Shown: positions 1 through 5,872 of the stretch, one piece after another
Layout of the letters: each line of letters opens with the position of its first letter
Numbering within the stretch: the first letter of the stretch is position 1
The notes under the pieces: generated by a model
Seen by the model: only the letters and a program-made list of their open reading frames with translations
Database searches by the model: none
Told to the model about the DNA's origin: nothing
Translations under genes and position numbers: made by a program
DNA from: Clostridiales bacterium
Lineage (GTDB): Bacteria > Bacillota > Clostridia > Oscillospirales > Oscillospiraceae
Assembly (NCBI GenBank): GCA_029098065.1
Contig: JAQXNP010000131.1
Location: 1-14,151, forward strand
DNA: 14,151 nt
Direction of reading: 5' to 3'

Positions 1-125
1 ACGGCCTCGGCGCCGGCATCATCGTGCACGTGCTCGTCAAGCTCGTGCGCGGCAAGGCCAAGGAGATCCACCCGATCATGTACCTGCTGTGCGCGCTCAT
101 GGTCCTGTACTTCATCGTTGGATAA
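1..125 (+). CDS. NCS2-family nucleobase permease, C-terminal end (partial)
   Basis: Only the last 40 codons are present, ending at TAA 123-125; the gene enters from the left edge. The visible peptide has a hydrophobic stretch (GAGIIVHVLVKLV), a short basic cytoplasmic segment (RGKAKEIHP) and a last hydrophobic stretch (IMYLLCALMVLYFIVG). Two terminal membrane helices joined by a GKAKE-IHP-type loop are what I know from the C-termini of NCS2 xanthine/uracil/adenine permeases (AzgA/PbuG type), which import purines with protons. The substrate cannot be told from this fragment. Two GC-rich hairpins follow it. The family call rests on recall of the C-terminal signature, not on an alignment. Confidence 0.72.
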   Translation, partial: GLGAGIIVHVLVKLVRGKAKEIHPIMYLLCALMVLYFIVG

Positions 126-145
126 TTTGCGTCTCTCTCACAAAG

Positions 146-176
146 CAGCCGCCGGCAGATTTTCTGCCGGCGGCTG
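146..176 (+). terminator. GC-rich hairpin after the permease gene (terminator-like, no T tract)
   Basis: A 13-bp perfect stem, CAGCCGCCGGCAG (146-158) with CTGCCGGCGGCTG (164-176), extends by one A-T pair over a TTT loop. It begins about 20 bases after the permease stop. No T run follows on the + strand, so on its own it is a weak intrinsic terminator; it may act with the second hairpin at 278-310 or protect the mRNA 3' end. Confidence 0.5.
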
Positions 177-307
177 TGATGCTGTGGGATGGATGCTGTG
201 TGCGGGATCAAAGAGCAGCGGGGGAGCTCGAGGGGGCAAGACCTGCCTCGAATCTGATTGGCTTTGCGCTTGCGCAAACGGCCGCCGGCAGATTTTATGC
301 CGGCGGC
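148..307. repeat. Direct duplication of a 27-base hairpin core
   Basis: The copies at 148-174 and 281-307 match at 26 of 27 positions; the only difference is C164 against A297. The core reads GCCGCCGGCAGATTTT-N-TGCCGGCGGC. The flanks differ and the copies are 133 bases apart, start to start. It could be a duplicated terminator or two copies of a dispersed palindromic element. Confidence 0.7.
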
Positions 308-328
308 CGTAGCTGCTTTTTGTTCTTT
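278..328 (+). terminator. Second GC-rich hairpin with T-rich tail
   Basis: A 13-bp perfect stem, ACGGCCGCCGGCA (278-290) with TGCCGGCGGCCGT (298-310), is followed a few bases later by a T-rich run (317-328). It fits rho-independent termination of the permease transcript. It also lies 70-100 bases past the stop of the convergent TIR-LRR gene and could stop that transcript too. A separate perfect dyad, TTTGCGC-TT-GCGCAAA (263-278), abuts it. Confidence 0.6.
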
Positions 329-378
329 ACATATTCCATCCTTTTGTTATCAGGACAAGGAACGCCGCCTTCGTCAAA

Positions 379-2334
379 TCACCATTCGCCCGCCCAATAA
401 ACATCTGAATGCTGATCCGTCCATTCGTCATGCCAGCGAACCGGCTTTTTGCTTGCCTCGCAATAAATAGTTCTTCTTTCCATTGGACGTTCGTAACCTC
501 CAAAAGCATACTCACCTATATACTGAACGCTATCAGGAATGAAGATATCCAGGAGTTCGTCGCAATCGCAAAATGCATTCGCTCCAATATGTTTCACACT
601 TGATGGAATTTCAATGCTTGTAAGGCCGCAAGAGTCAAACGCAGATTTACCGATTCTGTGAATGCTGTCGGGCAAATCGATGCTGGCAAGATCAAGGCAG
701 CCCCAGAACGCATGATCACTTATTTTTTTAATGCTGTCAGGTAAATATATGTCAGTAAGATTGACGCACCCACTGAATGCATATTCATCTATTTCGGTAA
801 CTCCATTCGGGATGATGCTGTGCATGCATCCGAATACAAGTACATTATCTTCTTTTCGAATGCAGCAGTCGTCCTCAGAACGATATACAGGGTTCTTCGG
901 CGATACGCGTATTGATTTCAGCCTGGAACAACTCATAAAAGCTTTATACCCGATTTCGCTGACACTATCCGGAATCAATATGCTTGTTATGCCTGAACAG
1001 CACCGAAAGGCATCCTCGCCGATTATCTCGACACCAGCGGAAATTACAACCGATGTCAAGCCGCTGCATCCATTGAACGCCCCGGCATCAATTACTTTTA
1101 CACTGCTCGGAATCTGGATTCTTTTAAGCGCTTGACAATCTTCGAAAGCGCGTTCTCCGATGACAACCGTTCCGTTTGGAATGATGCCGGTGTTGCTTCC
1201 CAGCACGAGACGGTTCGTACGTGTTTCAATACAACAGTTATTTTCCGAGTGATACACAGAATTGTTGCGGGAAACATGGATCGCCTCAAAACCATGACGA
1301 TTATGGAATGCCCCAGTGGCTATTTTTGTGATACTTGAGGGGAGATTCAGTTCGGTCAAGCTGTCGCAACAGCTGAATGCCATTTCTTCAATTTCGGCAA
1401 CGCCTTCCGCAAATGTAAGAGCTGAAAGATTAATGCACTCGAAAAAAGCGCCCTTTTCAATACGCCGTACACTGGATGGAATGTCGATGGCTGTTAGGTT
1501 CTTACAGCCGTCAAAAGCGTCGCTTCCAATCACCGTAACACCATCAGGAATTTTGCTGGTGTGGCAGCCGAAAACAAGTCGGTTCGTGGCTCTTTCAATA
1601 CAACAGTTTCCCTCTGAGCGAAATACGGGGTTTTGAGGGTCAACAGTAATCGAACACAGTTCGGGGCATTGAACAAAGGCATATTCCTCTATTTTTTTAA
1701 CACTTGACGGTATTGAGATTTCGAGAAGCTCTGCATGAAAAGAAAACGCTCTGTCACCAATTACCGTAACGCCCTCCGGGATAACGACTTTAGCGGATTG
1801 CTTTCCCCTGAAATCTTTTAATGTGCTGCCTTTCATTATGGCGTTTTCCCGAAAATAGTTTTCATCATCCGCTTTGCTGTTTTGCTCTTTAACGGTGGCT
1901 GTGTTATCTACAGCATTTTCCTCGTTCTTTAATTCACTTGTGTGTGCTGCAACTGCCTGTACCAGCCGCTTTATGTAATCACTATTCTCATTGATTTTTC
2001 TGATGGCGACGGCTTGGCTCGTGCTGAGCTCAAACATAAAATCATCGCTCATTGGAACATCGTCGAGTTGTACAGTGAAAATGGTCTTCCCGGCGCTGTC
2101 GGCTCGTTCTGCCTCTCTTGCTGCCCATTGCGGCTCTTGGACGCTTTCGGAAAGCAAAAGCACGAAACAGCTTGCATCATCGATTGCGTGATTGATTGTA
2201 GCAGCAAATGCGGAATCAAAAGGAATGTCTCCGGGGGCCATCCATGTTTCTATGTCATTTAACTTGAACAATGCTCGTAAAGATTCGGCCATCTGCTGAT
2301 TTTCCGAACAATAACTTATAAATGCGTATCCCAT
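379..2334 (-). CDS. TIR domain - BspA-type leucine-rich repeat protein
   Basis: A 651-residue protein. Residues 1-115 form a bacterial TIR domain: a FISYCSE first strand, a BB-loop region (WMAPGDIPFDSAF, 31-43), the strand SCFVLLLSES, then W70-AAR-E74-AERA, where E74 aligns with the glutamate used by NAD-cleaving TIR domains. A polar linker (131-180) leads to about 15 repeats of the form IPssVxxIgxxAFxxCxxLxxI (about 183-615), typical of BspA/LRR_5 proteins, ending in the family's usual tail (YCEASKKP, VYWAGEW). No signal peptide or membrane segment is visible, so the protein should be cytoplasmic, unlike many surface BspA proteins. The start is fixed by AGGTGA 7 bases upstream. It is a single-gene unit with its own promoter, lies next to tRNA-Leu, and uses many A/T-ending codons unlike its neighbours, suggesting transfer. 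A sensor-effector role (LRR ligand binding triggering TIR NADase) is inference. Confidence 0.93.
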   Translation of the reverse strand: MGYAFISYCSENQQMAESLRALFKLNDIETWMAPGDIPFDSAFAATINHAIDDASCFVLLLSESVQEPQWAAREAERADSAGKTIFTVQLDDVPMSDDFMFELSTSQAVAIRKINENSDYIKRLVQAVAAHTSELKNEENAVDNTATVKEQNSKADDENYFRENAIMKGSTLKDFRGKQSAKVVIPEGVTVIGDRAFSFHAELLEISIPSSVKKIEEYAFVQCPELCSITVDPQNPVFRSEGNCCIERATNRLVFGCHTSKIPDGVTVIGSDAFDGCKNLTAIDIPSSVRRIEKGAFFECINLSALTFAEGVAEIEEMAFSCCDSLTELNLPSSITKIATGAFHNRHGFEAIHVSRNNSVYHSENNCCIETRTNRLVLGSNTGIIPNGTVVIGERAFEDCQALKRIQIPSSVKVIDAGAFNGCSGLTSVVISAGVEIIGEDAFRCCSGITSILIPDSVSEIGYKAFMSCSRLKSIRVSPKNPVYRSEDDCCIRKEDNVLVFGCMHSIIPNGVTEIDEYAFSGCVNLTDIYLPDSIKKISDHAFWGCLDLASIDLPDSIHRIGKSAFDSCGLTSIEIPSSVKHIGANAFCDCDELLDIFIPDSVQYIGEYAFGGYERPMERRTIYCEASKKPVRWHDEWTDQHSDVYWAGEW

Positions 2335-2361
2335 TCTTTTTCACCTCAATGATTTTTGACA

Positions 2362-2383
2362 ACAAGTAATCCCATATACTTGT
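2362..2383 (-). promoter_or_regulatory. Inverted repeat in the TIR-LRR 5' leader (possible operator)
   Basis: ACAAGTA (2362-2368) and TACTTGT (2377-2383) form a perfect 7-bp dyad with an 8-base centre. It lies between the predicted transcription start (near 2409) and the ribosome binding site, where a repressor would block the gene; it could also fold as an mRNA hairpin. Direct copies of GCGCAAACC at 2391-2399 and 2452-2460 flank the core promoter and are a second operator candidate. Confidence 0.4.
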
Positions 2384-2415
2384 TCTTTAAGCGCAAACCT
2401 GATTACGCACTACCA

Positions 2416-2444
2416 ATAATACCCTGCTGCTATGGTGCTGTCAA
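2416..2444 (-). promoter_or_regulatory. Sigma-A promoter for the TIR-LRR gene
   Basis: On the - strand, TTGACA (2444-2439) and TATTAT (2421-2416) are separated by exactly 17 bases. Transcription would start near 2409, giving a leader of about 75 bases. A near-consensus promoter suggests strong basal expression unless a repressor acts. Confidence 0.8.
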
Positions 2445-2514
2445 GAGATGTGCGCAAACCCGTCTGCAATAGAGGTGGCGTCTATGGCTGCCCCGGTGAA
2501 CTCGCAAGCGCCTG

Positions 2515-2551
2515 CAAATATAAGAAAGGGCATAGTTTCCAACTACGCCCT
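2515..2551 (-). terminator. Hairpin with U-rich tail between tRNA-Leu and the TIR-LRR promoter
   Basis: On the - strand, AGGGCGTAGTT and AACTATGCCCT pair over 11 bp around a GGA loop, with one G-U pair, and TTTCTTATATTT follows. The G-U pair favours folding of the - strand RNA. It acts as a second intrinsic terminator downstream of the tRNA and isolates the TIR-LRR gene from read-through. From 2445 to 2514 I see only a small dyad (ATAGA-N7-TCTAT, 2471-2487) and no convincing gene. Confidence 0.6.
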
Positions 2552-2565
2552 CTGTGAACTCACTG

Positions 2566-2615
2566 TATAAAAAGCGAGTGTTCTTACAGCCTTTCAAATG
2601 CTGTAAGAACACTCG
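2566..2615 (-). terminator. Intrinsic terminator of tRNA-Leu
   Basis: A 16-bp perfect stem, CGAGTGTTCTTACAGC (2575-2590) with GCTGTAAGAACACTCG (2600-2615), has a 9-base loop. On the - strand it is followed at once by CTTTTTATA. It begins only 3 bases after the tRNA 3' end. Confidence 0.9.
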
Positions 2616-2618
2616 TCA

Positions 2619-2704
2619 TGGTGCCGGTGGTGGGACTCGAACCCACACCCTGTTGCCAGGAACGGATTTTGAGTCCGTCACGTCTACCATTCCATCACAC
2701 CGGC
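2619..2704 (-). tRNA. tRNA-Leu, anticodon CAA
   Basis: The - strand folds as an 86-base class II tRNA. The acceptor stem GCCGGTG/CACCGGC is followed by discriminator A and an encoded CCA (2619-2621). The anticodon loop is CTCAAAA, giving anticodon CAA, which reads UUG. A long variable arm precedes the T arm (GTGGG-TTCGAGT-CCCAC). It is transcribed alone from its own promoter and ends at the adjacent terminator. Its 3' end faces the TIR-LRR gene, the orientation in which integrating elements usually insert, but I found no second copy of the tRNA 3' end in the window. Confidence 0.97.
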
Positions 2705-2723
2705 GGATTTATTCCAGAGTGGT

Positions 2724-2752
2724 ATTATACAGACTTTTTCCCCATTTGGCAA
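2724..2752 (-). promoter_or_regulatory. Promoter of tRNA-Leu
   Basis: On the - strand, TTGCCA (2752-2747) and TATAAT (2729-2724) have a 17-base spacer, with A/T-rich DNA upstream of the -35 that could act as an UP element. Transcription would start near 2717, about a dozen bases before the mature 5' end, leaving a short leader for RNase P. Confidence 0.88.
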
Positions 2753-2792
2753 GCTAAATTTTATTTTTCTACCCATCCGCAGTTGTTTTCCC

Positions 2793-2821
2793 TTGACAAT
2801 TACCGCAAAATATTGTATGAT
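2793..2821 (+). promoter_or_regulatory. Promoter of the ylxM-ffh-rpsP-khpA-rimM-trmD cluster
   Basis: TTGACA (2793-2798) and TATGAT (2816-2821) are 17 bases apart. Transcription would start near 2828. The promoter sits back to back with the tRNA-Leu promoter, with about 40 bases between the two -35 boxes, so both share one A/T-rich control region. Confidence 0.9.
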
Positions 2822-2874
2822 AGATAGCGTTGTAAAGCTAATAAACTTTACAATTTTGTAAAGGAGGCGTAACA

Positions 2875-3243
2875 ATGAAAAACCAGGCTTACCGCATGGC
2901 CATGCTGTACGACTTCTACGGCGACATGCTCACCGACCGGCAAAAAGAATTTTACGACCTCTATTACAATGAAGATCTGTCGCTCTCTGAAATCGCGGAG
3001 AACTACGGCATCTCCCGCCAGGGGGTACGGGACGTCATCGTTCGGGCTGAGGCCACCCTCACCGAGTTGGAGGACAAAACCGGCATCATCCGCCGCTTCC
3101 ACGTGATGCAGGATCAGATCAAGGCCGTCCAGTCGGATGTAGACGCCATCCGCGCACGCAATGAGCAGAGTTATCAGGACGATGAGATCGAAAATCTCAC
3201 CGATCGGATCAGCTCCGTGCTGGACCAGCTGAAGCGGGAGTGA
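2875..3243 (+). CDS. ylxM: YlxM family DNA-binding protein (UPF0122)
   Basis: A 122-residue protein, close to the usual family length. A sigma-70 region 4-like helix-turn-helix lies at about 33-62 (DLSLSEIAENYGISRQGVRD), preceded by the family's N-terminal segment (YDFYGDMLTDRQKEFYDLYY). The C-terminal part is a charged, probably coiled-coil helix. In Firmicutes ylxM sits directly before ffh; the protein is thought to be linked to signal recognition particle function, but its exact role is poorly known. The start is fixed by AAAGGAGG (2859-2866) 8 bases before ATG. Only 4 bases separate its stop from ffh, so the two are co-transcribed. Confidence 0.95.
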   Translation: MKNQAYRMAMLYDFYGDMLTDRQKEFYDLYYNEDLSLSEIAENYGISRQGVRDVIVRAEATLTELEDKTGIIRRFHVMQDQIKAVQSDVDAIRARNEQSYQDDEIENLTDRISSVLDQLKRE

Positions 3244-3247
3244 ACCC

Positions 3248-4618
3248 ATGGCTTTTGAAGGATTAACCGAAAAGCTGTCCAATGCCTTTAAAAAGCTCCG
3301 CGGCAAAGGGCGGCTCACCGAGAGTGATGTCAAGGACGCCATGCGGGAGATCCGCATGGCTCTGCTGGAAGCCGATGTAAGCTACAAAGTTGTCAAGGAC
3401 TTTGTAGCCAAGGTGTCGGCACGGGCAGTGGGCACCGATGTACTGGAAAGCCTCACTCCCGCCCAGATGATCGTCAAAATCGTCAACGAGGAGCTTACCG
3501 CCCTCATGGGCGGAGAAGATGCCAAATTGAACCTCTCCCCCAAGCCCCCTACCGTGGTCATGATGGTGGGACTGCAGGGAGCGGGCAAGACCACCAACGC
3601 CGCCAAGCTGGCGGGCTTTTTGAAAAAGCAGGGCAAGCGGCCTCTCCTGGCCGCCTGTGATATTTACCGTCCCGCCGCCATCGAACAGTTGGAGGTCGTG
3701 GGCGGACAGCTGGACATCCCCGTGTTCCAGATGGGTCAGACCGATCCGGTGGACATTGCCAAAGCGGCTGTGGAACACGCTGAAAAGCACGGCAATGATA
3801 TCGTCTTTCTGGACACCGCCGGCCGGCTCCACATTGATGAGACATTGATGATGGAGCTCCAGAACATCAAGGCCGCCGTGGAGCCTGACGAGATCCTGCT
3901 GGTGGTGGACGCCATGATCGGCCAGGATGCCGTCAATGCCGCCAAGGCCTTCGATGACGCGCTGGGCGTCACCGGCGTCATGCTCACCAAGCTGGACGGC
4001 GATGCCCGGGGCGGCGCGGCGCTCTCCATCAAGGCGGTCACCGGCAAGCCTATCAAGTTTGTGGGCACGGGGGAAAAGCTGGATCAGGTGGATGTGTTCC
4101 ACCCCGACCGGATGGCCTCCCGCATTCTGGGCATGGGCGACGTTCTCTCCCTCATTGAAAAGGCCCAGCAGAATGTGGATTTGAAAAAGGCCCAGGAGCT
4201 GGAACAGAAGCTGCGGAAAAACAAGTTCACGTTGGCCGATTTCTACGATCAGCTCTCCCAGCTGAAGAACATGGGCTCCCTCACCGATCTGGCCGGGATG
4301 CTTCCCGGTGTGGATACCAAGGCCCTGGAAGGGGCCAACCTGGATGAATCCGCGCTGGGCCGCACCGAAGCTATCATCCTCTCCATGACCCCGGCTGAAC
4401 GGGAGGATCCTTCCATCCTCAACAACAGCCGGAAAAAGCGCATCGCCGCCGGCGCAGGCGTTGGAGTCGTGGATGTGAACCGGCTGCTGAAGCAGTTCGA
4501 TGCCATGCTGCAGCTCACCCGGCAGATGAATAATCCCCGGATGAAAAAACTGGCCAAAAAGGGCCGTATGCCCGGATTGGGGAATATGGGCGGACCGAGA
4601 AGAGGCTTCCCCTTCTGA
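3248..4618 (+). CDS. ffh: Signal recognition particle GTPase Ffh (SRP54)
   Basis: A 456-residue protein of normal family length. It binds 4.5S RNA and signal sequences of nascent membrane proteins, and brings ribosomes to the receptor FtsY by reciprocal GTP hydrolysis. The N domain (about 1-95) precedes the G domain with P-loop GLQGAGKT (108-115), DIYRPAA (138-144), DTAGRL (189-194) and TKLDGDARGG (247-256). The closing GTGEKLDQVDVFHPDRMASR segment leads to the methionine-rich M domain (about 305-456), with the RNA-binding helix around SRKKRIAAGAG (394-404) and a flexible basic Met/Gly tail. All motifs are intact. The start is ATG 3248, 4 bases after ylxM, with GGGAG at the end of ylxM as ribosome binding site. 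Confidence 0.98.
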   Translation: MAFEGLTEKLSNAFKKLRGKGRLTESDVKDAMREIRMALLEADVSYKVVKDFVAKVSARAVGTDVLESLTPAQMIVKIVNEELTALMGGEDAKLNLSPKPPTVVMMVGLQGAGKTTNAAKLAGFLKKQGKRPLLAACDIYRPAAIEQLEVVGGQLDIPVFQMGQTDPVDIAKAAVEHAEKHGNDIVFLDTAGRLHIDETLMMELQNIKAAVEPDEILLVVDAMIGQDAVNAAKAFDDALGVTGVMLTKLDGDARGGAALSIKAVTGKPIKFVGTGEKLDQVDVFHPDRMASRILGMGDVLSLIEKAQQNVDLKKAQELEQKLRKNKFTLADFYDQLSQLKNMGSLTDLAGMLPGVDTKALEGANLDESALGRTEAIILSMTPAEREDPSILNNSRKKRIAAGAGVGVVDVNRLLKQFDAMLQLTRQMNNPRMKKLAKKGRMPGLGNMGGPRRGFPF

Positions 4619-4685
4619 CCTGGTTGGCAAACGTTTCAGGCGTTTTCCAGATATATGAGAGATTTTTGTGGAGGTGAAAATCACA

Positions 4686-4925
4686 ATGGTTAAAATTCGT
4701 CTGCGCCGTATGGGCGCTAAAAAGGCCCCCTTCTACCGTATCGTGGTGGCTGATTCCCGGTATCCCCGGGATGGTCGTTTCATCGAGGAGATCGGCACCT
4801 ATGACCCCACTGCCGAGCCCAGCGCTCTGAAGGTGGACGCGGAGCGTGCCCAGGCCTGGATCAAGTCTGGCGCTCAGCCCACCGAGACCGTGAAGGCCCT
4901 GCTGAAAAAAGCCGGCGCCATCTAA
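4686..4925 (+). CDS. rpsP: 30S ribosomal protein bS16
   Basis: A 79-residue protein starting [20 protein letters not shown], the classical bS16 N-terminus, with [19 protein letters not shown] following. bS16 binds 16S rRNA early in assembly of the 30S body. The start is ATG 4686; an in-frame GTG at 4668 would add six residues, but it overlaps the ribosome binding site (GGAGGTG, 4670-4676) and the family starts with MVKIR. It lies 67 bases after ffh and 16 before khpA, in the usual Firmicutes order. Confidence 0.97.
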   Translation: MVKIRLRRMGAKKAPFYRIVVADSRYPRDGRFIEEIGTYDPTAEPSALKVDAERAQAWIKSGAQPTETVKALLKKAGAI

Positions 4926-4941
4926 AAGGGAGGACAGCCGC

Positions 4942-5172
4942 ATGAAGGAGCTGCTCACCTACATCGCGCAGAACCTGGTGGATCACCCGGATCAGGTGGT
5001 GGTCACCCAGCGGGAACGCGACGGTGAGATCGAGCTGGAACTGCGTGTGGCCTCCGAGGACATGGGCAAGGTGATCGGCCGGCAGGGCCGTATTGCCAAG
5101 TGGATTCGTGTCCTCATGCGCTCCGTGGGCCAGCGGAAGGGGACCCGGGTCTCCGTGGAAATCACCGACTGA
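4942..5172 (+). CDS. khpA: KH-domain RNA-binding protein KhpA (YlqC)
   Basis: A 76-residue protein made of one type II KH fold. The GXXG nucleic-acid-binding loop is visible in GKVIGRQGRIAKWIRVLMR. In Firmicutes KhpA partners with KhpB (Jag/EloR) and binds many transcripts, affecting cell elongation and division. The start ATG 4942 follows GGGAGG (4927-4932). It sits between rpsP and rimM as in Bacillus and Clostridium, except that the ylqD gene found next to it in Bacillus is absent. A strong hairpin follows the stop immediately. Confidence 0.95.
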   Translation: MKELLTYIAQNLVDHPDQVVVTQRERDGEIELELRVASEDMGKVIGRQGRIAKWIRVLMRSVGQRKGTRVSVEITD

Positions 5173-5173
5173 G

Positions 5174-5207
5174 AAGCGGCGGGGCTTGCCCCGCCGCTTA
5201 TCTTTTC
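5174..5207 (+). terminator. Hairpin just after khpA (partial terminator inside the operon)
   Basis: An 11-bp perfect stem, AAGCGGCGGGG (5174-5184) with CCCCGCCGCTT (5189-5199), has a CTTG loop and is followed by TATCTTTTCC. It should terminate a good share of transcripts, setting the ratio of rpsP-khpA to rimM-trmD mRNA. I see no good promoter between it and rimM, so rimM probably depends on read-through. Confidence 0.75.
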
Positions 5208-5223
5208 CAGAAAATCCATCTTC

Positions 5224-5256
5224 TGCGGGGGAGAATCTCCCCGCAAATCGGTTTTT
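5224..5256 (+). terminator. Second hairpin with T tract before rimM
   Basis: TGCGGGG (5224-5230) pairs with CCCCGCA (5239-5245); AAATCGGTTTTTC follows. With the hairpin at 5174-5199 it makes a tandem terminator or a structured 5' leader for rimM. The inner part of the stem is imperfect, so this is less certain than the first. Confidence 0.45.
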
Positions 5257-5289
5257 CTGCTGTTCTATTTTACCAATAGGAGAATCACT

Positions 5290-5781
5290 ATGAGATCCCA
5301 ATTTTTAGAGACCGGAGAGATCGTAAATACCCATGGTGTCCGGGGCGAGGTAAAGATCATTCCCTGGGCTGACTCCCCCGCCTTTCTCTGCCAGTTTAAA
5401 ACCTTCTATGTGGACGGCCAGCCAGTGAAGGTCAGAGCCGCCCGAGTTCACAAAACCATGGTTCTTGCCTCTCTGGAGGGCGTGGACAGCGTGGAAGACG
5501 CCATGAAGCTCAAGGGCAAGGTAATCTCTATCGCCCGCGCTGATGCCCATCTGCCCGAGGGGAGCCATTTTCTGGCTGACCTGGTGGGCCTCCGGGTGCT
5601 GGACGCGGCCACCGGCACGGAATTGGGCACCCTGGACGAAGTTCTGACCCTGCCCGCCCATCCCGTATATGTGGTCCGCGGCGGAGAGAGGGAATATATG
5701 ATCCCCGCGGTTCCCGCCTTCATCGCCGAGACCGATATCGACGGCGGTTTTGTCCGCGTCAACCTCATTGAGGGAATGTGA
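5290..5781 (+). CDS. rimM: 16S rRNA processing / 30S maturation factor RimM
   Basis: A 163-residue protein of normal length. The N-terminal RimM domain starts with LETGEIVNTHGVRGEVKI (6-23) and contains the small-barrel strands to about residue 90; a PRC-barrel follows from about 95 (SHFLADLVGLRVLDAATGTE). RimM binds free 30S subunits near ribosomal protein uS19 and helps 16S rRNA 3'-domain maturation. The start ATG 5290 follows AGGAG (5277-5281). It is paired with trmD as in most bacteria. Confidence 0.96.
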   Translation: MRSQFLETGEIVNTHGVRGEVKIIPWADSPAFLCQFKTFYVDGQPVKVRAARVHKTMVLASLEGVDSVEDAMKLKGKVISIARADAHLPEGSHFLADLVGLRVLDAATGTELGTLDEVLTLPAHPVYVVRGGEREYMIPAVPAFIAETDIDGGFVRVNLIEGM

Positions 5782-5815
5782 AAACGACATCCCCCTTCGC
5801 GGGATCAGACCATAC

Positions 5816-5853
5816 GGCAGGATGACAGCGCCGCCAGGAGCGCTCCGCCTGCC
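5816..5853 (+). other. Stem-loop in the rimM-trmD gap
   Basis: GGCAGG (5816-5821) pairs with CCTGCC (5848-5853), and inside it AGCGC (5827-5831) pairs with GCGCT (5840-5844). There is no T run after it, so it looks like an mRNA stability or processing element rather than a terminator. The trmD ribosome binding site follows within a few bases. Confidence 0.4.
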
Positions 5854-5872
5854 CATACAGGAGGAACCTTTT

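Noticed and set aside
2430..2612. 60-codon - strand open frame between tRNA-Leu and the TIR-LRR gene
   Set aside because: It starts within the tRNA terminator, covers the second hairpin and runs into the promoter; no family resemblance or ribosome binding site.
126..2618. Attachment-site repeats marking an integrated element
   Set aside because: No second copy of the tRNA-Leu 3' segment and no integrase or transposase gene is visible, so a mobile element cannot be delimited.
3263..4684. 473-codon open frame on the - strand
   Set aside because: It lies fully antisense to ffh, whose motifs are all intact; its translation is rich in His/Gly/Leu as expected for the complement of GC-biased coding DNA.
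4668..4685. GTG at 4668 as the rpsP start
   Set aside because: It overlaps the ribosome binding site and would add residues before the universal MVKIR start of bS16.
5750..5872. Upstream ATG extension of trmD by 41 codons
   Set aside because: It begins inside rimM, and a perfect AGGAGG precedes ATG 5873, where the TrmD family sequence begins.
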